A stretch of DNA of 5,835 nucleotides. Origin: Chitinophagaceae bacterium (lineage in GTDB: Bacteria > Bacteroidota > Bacteroidia > Chitinophagales > Chitinophagaceae). The position numbers and the translations under genes are program-made. Below, piece after piece: positions 5,796-5,835 of the stretch (its first letter is position 1; every line of letters begins with the position of its first letter). A model generated the notes under the pieces. The model was not told where the DNA came from and did not search any database. It saw only the letters and a list, made by a program, of their open reading frames with translations. The DNA lies in contig JAEUVW010000165.1 of NCBI GenBank assembly GCA_016786525.1, forward strand, positions 1-5,835, written 5' to 3'.

Positions 5796-5835
5796 TAAAA
5801 CCCAGGTTTCAGAGGCCGCTTAGCAGCTGATCTTG

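Noticed and set aside
5796..5835. Possible end of a convergent minus-strand gene (TAA at 5820-5822)
   Set aside because: Only four codons precede the stop inside the window, so nothing supports a real gene.

Overview
The window looks like chromosomal DNA from a member of the Bacteroidota, most likely of the Chitinophaga-type order. Base composition is near balanced. The two visible promoters carry the Bacteroidota -7 motif (TAnnTTTG), start codons mostly lack strong Shine-Dalgarno sequences, and the RsgA, ribosome recycling factor and ABC permease proteins read like Bacteroidota versions. The family assignment is inference from remembered protein families; no search was run.

Layout: a 94-base divergent intergenic region (4154-4247) separates two transcription units. 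To the left, on the minus strand, four tightly packed genes run toward base 1: a MacB/FtsX-type ABC transporter permease (4153-2909), the ribosome-assembly GTPase gene rsgA (2884-1961, TTG start), a putative lipoprotein with a barrel-like strand pattern (1967-915), and a second putative lipoprotein with TPR-like helices that runs off the left edge (955 to beyond 1). Gaps are 24 bases, then overlaps of 7 and 41 bases, so this is very probably one operon with translational coupling. To the right, on the plus strand, are frr (ribosome recycling factor, 4248-4811), a strong intrinsic terminator (4834-4877), and a membrane fatty-acid-hydroxylase/sterol-desaturase family protein (4899-5795). The last 40 bases hold nothing recognisable.

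Functionally the window mixes translation housekeeping (rsgA for 30S maturation, frr for post-termination recycling) with envelope proteins (permease, two exported proteins, a lipid-modifying oxygenase). The two ribosome factors lie on opposite sides of a shared promoter region that also contains a perfect 6-1-6 inverted repeat, so common control is possible but unproven. The least understood part is the pair of overlapping exported proteins at the left. The first has eight hydrophobic strand-like segments and a motif resembling the GH18 active-site strand, but with serine where the catalytic glutamate would be; the second is a helical, repeat-like protein. No mobile element, CRISPR array, tRNA or rRNA was seen.
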